A DNA stretch of 7,182 nucleotides, taken from contig CABUTP010000076.1 in the NCBI GenBank assembly GCA_902494545.1, forward strand, positions 1 through 7,182, read 5' to 3'. This DNA comes from an uncultured Collinsella sp. (GTDB taxonomy: Bacteria; Actinomycetota; Coriobacteriia; Coriobacteriales; Coriobacteriaceae). The notes beneath the pieces were generated by a model. That model did not search any database, was not told the origin of the DNA, and worked only from the letters and a program-made list of their open reading frames with translations. Positions within the stretch are counted from its first letter, which is position 1. Every line of letters starts with the position of its first letter. The translations under genes were made by a program, and so were the position numbers. This document shows positions 5,239 to 7,182 of this stretch, one piece after another.

Positions 5239-5910
5239 CTAGACCGAATAGCCTTGGCCGCGATGCGTCGTCAAATACCCCTTGATGCCGATTTTTTCGA
5301 GCGCGTTGCGCAGGCGATTGATATTGACGGTAAGCGTGTTGTCGTCCACGAAGGCGTCGGAGTCCCACAGGTCCTGCATGATGGCCGAGCGCGAAACGAT
5401 CTTGCCCGCGCGGCTCAGAAGCAGCGAGAGGATGCGCAGTTCGTTTTTGGTGAGCTCGGTGCTGGTACCGGTTTGCGTATTGGTGACCATGGAGCGGGCG
5501 AGGTCAAGCTCCAGTCCCTTGTGGACGAGCGTGCTGCGCTCGCCTGCCGCCGCGGTGCGACGCAGCAAGGCATTGATGCGCGCCACGAGCACACGGGCGC
5601 TGTAGGGCTTGGGAACAAAGTCGTCCGCGCCGAGCGTCATGGCCATGACCTCGTCGATCTCGGTCGCGCGCGACGTGAGGACGATGATGGGAACCTCGGA
5701 TTCGCGGCGAACCTCGTGGCAGATATGCTGGCCGTCCTTGACGGGAAGCGTCAGGTCGAGCAGCACCAGATCGGGCGCGGCGGCGAGAATATCGCGCGAG
5801 ACATGCTCAAACGATTCGCAGGCCTCGATTTCAAACCCGGCGCGGGCAAGGATGTCGATAAGCTCACGACGAATGGGCTCGTCGTCCTCAACGACATAGA
5901 TCAGCGCCAT
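5239..5910 (-). CDS. OmpR/PhoB-family response regulator, partner of the downstream kinase
   Basis: Cytoplasmic DNA-binding response regulator of 223 residues, the standard size. The receiver domain (about 1-118) has the acidic pocket E8/D9/D10, phosphoacceptor D52 in LLDLTLP, switch T79 and K101 in VPKPY, all intact. The C-terminal winged helix (about 130-223) shows LTKNELRILSLLL, a recognition-helix region DDNTLTVNINRLRNALE and the wing THRGQGY, typical of OmpR-type proteins. I chose ATG at 5910 over the in-frame ATG at 5922 because GGGAGG lies five bases before it, and the product then begins MALIYVVEDDE like its relatives. It is the first gene of a two-gene operon with the kinase at 4186-5229. 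BceR-like is the best subtype guess, because of the partner kinase. A palindrome at 5953-5988 in its promoter region may be its own or another regulator's operator. Confidence 0.94.
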   Translation of the reverse strand: MALIYVVEDDEPIRRELIDILARAGFEIEACESFEHVSRDILAAAPDLVLLDLTLPVKDGQHICHEVRRESEVPIIVLTSRATEIDEVMAMTLGADDFVPKPYSARVLVARINALLRRTAAAGERSTLVHKGLELDLARSMVTNTQTGTSTELTKNELRILSLLLSRAGKIVSRSAIMQDLWDSDAFVDDNTLTVNINRLRNALEKIGIKGYLTTHRGQGYSV

Positions 5911-5914
5911 GTGT

Positions 5915-5920
5915 CCTCCC
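5915..5920 (-). promoter_or_regulatory. Shine-Dalgarno that selects the response-regulator start
   Basis: The minus strand reads GGGAGG, then ACAC, then ATG at 5910. Because this site lies inside the first codons of the longer alternative beginning at 5922, the shorter start is strongly preferred. Confidence 0.8.
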
Positions 5921-5948
5921 ATTTCGCGTAACTTGCACCTTCCACACC

Positions 5949-5988
5949 ATTATGCCCACGGCGTCGCAGCGATACGACCCCGTGGGCA
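5949..5988 (-). promoter_or_regulatory. Candidate promoter with palindromic operator upstream of the two-component operon
   Basis: CATAAT on the minus strand (5949-5954) resembles a -10 box about 40 bases before the start codon. Directly upstream, and covering the place where a -35 box would lie, is a palindrome: 5953-5961 pairs with 5980-5988 (TGCCCACGG / CCGTGGGCA). After one C-C mismatch, GTCG (5963-5966) pairs with CGAC (5975-5978) around an 8-base loop. No consensus -35 is present, so the promoter may need an activator or be occluded by a repressor. Promoter assignment is by eye; the palindrome itself is clear. Confidence 0.5.
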
Positions 5989-6024
5989 CCTAATATGACA
6001 AAAGTGTTCGGTAGCCTTGAGAGA

Positions 6025-6059
6025 AAATAGGGGCCCTCGGTCCTAAACCGATCGGCCCC
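6025..6059 (-). terminator. Intrinsic terminator of the aminotransferase gene
   Basis: Minus-strand hairpin: GGGGCC (6054-6059) pairs with GGCCCC (6030-6035), and inside it TCGGT (6047-6051) pairs with ACCGA (6037-6041) around a 5-base loop, with small asymmetric bulges between the stems. TATTTTC follows on the minus strand. It begins about 20 bases after the aminotransferase stop codon and isolates that gene from the two-component operon. Confidence 0.75.
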
Positions 6060-6079
6060 ATCACTTCGATCTCGAGCCT

Positions 6080-7182
6080 CTACTCGAGCGTACGCATATA
6101 CGCAGAGATGGCATCCAGGCCCTTCTGCAGGTCGTCGGTGTTATCGGAGTATGCATAGCCGATGCGCATGCTCTTGGGCTCCTCGAAGCAATCGCCCGGG
6201 GTAACGAGCGCGCCGGACTTCTTAATCATGTCGATGCAGAACGTCCTGGAGTCGATGTCGTAGTCGTAATACACGAGCGCGGTGGTACCCGCCTCGGGCT
6301 TGACGAACGACAGGTGCGGCTCGCTCTCGACCCACTTCTCCAGAACAGCAAGGTTCTGACGGACGATGCGGCGGCTGCGCTCAAGGATCACGGAAGCGTT
6401 GCCCAGAATCAGCTCCGCCACCGACTCGCTGAATATGCCGGCGGAAATCAGGTTGTAGTCGCGATGCGAGAGCAGCGCGCGACGGAGCTCCGGGCTCTTG
6501 GTGACCGCCCAGCCCAGACGCAGGCCGGCGAACGACCAGACCTTGGACATGGATGCGGTGACGATGGCCTTGTCGTACAGGTCGATCACGGACTCGGAGT
6601 ACTCATCCGTCTGAGTAAGTAGACGGTAGACCTCGTCGCAGAGCACCCACGCGTCGTGTTTGCGTGCGACCTCGACAATCGCCTTGAGCGTATCGGTGTC
6701 GAGCAGGGCGCCCGTGGGGTTGTCCGGGTTATTGATGCAGATGAGCTTAGTATCGTCGGTCACCAGAGCATCGAGCGCGTCGACGTCGACGTGGTAGCCG
6801 TTCTTGCGATCGAGCTGAAGGATATCGACCTTCGCACCGCACATCTCGGGAATCGAGTAAAGCTGCTGGTAGGTGGGCTTGACGGAAACTACGTGATCGC
6901 CCGGTTCGACGAGCGTGGAAATAACCAGGGAGTTGGCACCGGTCGCGCCGTGCGTGGGCACGATATGCCCGGGCTCGACCGTCTTATAGAGACGCGCGAC
7001 CCCCTCGAGGAAGCCAGGCTGTCCCTCGATGTCTCCGTAGGTGAATCGACGCGAGCACAGGCTGTCGAGCCACGCCTTCTTGTCGGTATTCGTAAGCTCG
7101 AACAGCTGGTCGAGCGTGAGGGAGTAGACGCACGTCTCCGCAACGTTGTGGGTGCACTTGGTCTCCCACTCGTTCATCCACT
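6080..7182 (-). CDS. PLP-dependent class I/II aminotransferase, 5' end outside the window
   Basis: Cytoplasmic fold-type I pyridoxal-phosphate enzyme. Numbering from the ATG at 7177: GATGAN (77-82) for the phosphate loop, Y103 as likely ring-stacking aromatic, NNPDNPTG (149-156, N153), CDEVYR (180-185, D181 and Y184), the Schiff-base lysine K212 in SMSKVWSFAGLRLGW with R220, and a C-terminal MRIGYA whose Arg should bind the substrate carboxylate. All catalytic residues are present. The frame remains open to the right edge, the codon before the ATG is TGG, and no ribosome-binding site is visible. The family I recall has a short stretch before WMNEWE, so the true start is probably a few codons outside the window and the feature is marked 5'-partial. 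Substrate cannot be assigned: the protein resembles aspartate/arginine-type and capreomycidine-synthase-like branches of the family, by impression only. An intrinsic terminator follows at 6025-6059. Confidence 0.9.
   Translation of the reverse strand, partial: WMNEWETKCTHNVAETCVYSLTLDQLFELTNTDKKAWLDSLCSRRFTYGDIEGQPGFLEGVARLYKTVEPGHIVPTHGATGANSLVISTLVEPGDHVVSVKPTYQQLYSIPEMCGAKVDILQLDRKNGYHVDVDALDALVTDDTKLICINNPDNPTGALLDTDTLKAIVEVARKHDAWVLCDEVYRLLTQTDEYSESVIDLYDKAIVTASMSKVWSFAGLRLGWAVTKSPELRRALLSHRDYNLISAGIFSESVAELILGNASVILERSRRIVRQNLAVLEKWVESEPHLSFVKPEAGTTALVYYDYDIDSRTFCIDMIKKSGALVTPGDCFEEPKSMRIGYAYSDNTDDLQKGLDAISAYMRTLE

Noticed and set aside
5254..5931. A 225-codon open frame on the plus strand
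   Set aside because: Antisense to the response regulator, which has intact receiver and winged-helix motifs; composition artefact.

Overview
The window is high-GC bacterial DNA. Its protein style (Ala/Pro-rich tails, an OmpR/BceS-type two-component system, a TTG start with a strong Shine-Dalgarno) fits an actinobacterium. My best guess is a gut Coriobacteriia member such as Collinsella, but that is an impression from the sequence, not a database match.

Layout, left to right. (1) 1-1920, minus: the first 640 residues of a UvrD/PcrA-type superfamily 1 DNA helicase, whose C-terminus lies beyond the left edge. (2) 1921-2218: a leader with a possible promoter for the helicase, and a long-stem intrinsic terminator for the next gene. 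(3) 2219-3193, minus: undecaprenyl-diphosphatase (uppP/bacA), starting at TTG and carrying an unusual insertion of about 40 residues. (4) 3194-3440: a divergent intergenic region with weak promoter candidates and a small dyad. (5) 3441-3878, plus: an ATP-binding-type universal stress protein. (6) 3879-4185, 307 bases without a gene: a 91-nt nested hairpin, a perfect intrinsic terminator, a 7-bp inverted repeat, two copies of a 17-bp dyad-symmetric direct repeat, and a small hairpin. (7) 4186-5910, minus: a two-gene operon of an OmpR-type response regulator followed 9 bases later by an intramembrane-sensing (BceS-like) histidine kinase. (8) 5911-6079: a promoter region with a 13-bp-stem palindrome, and the terminator of the next gene. 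(9) 6080-7182, minus: a fold-type I PLP aminotransferase, open at the right edge.

How the genes may work together: UppP regenerates undecaprenyl phosphate, the lipid carrier whose pyrophosphate form is the target of bacitracin. BceS-like kinases typically sense peptide antibiotics that attack the same lipid cycle. With the stress protein between them, the middle of the window may be a small envelope-stress neighbourhood. No BceAB-type ABC transporter is visible, so this link is inference. The helicase and aminotransferase look like ordinary neighbours. I see no mobile element, CRISPR array, tRNA or rRNA. The least explained parts are the non-coding structures between 3892 and 4181.
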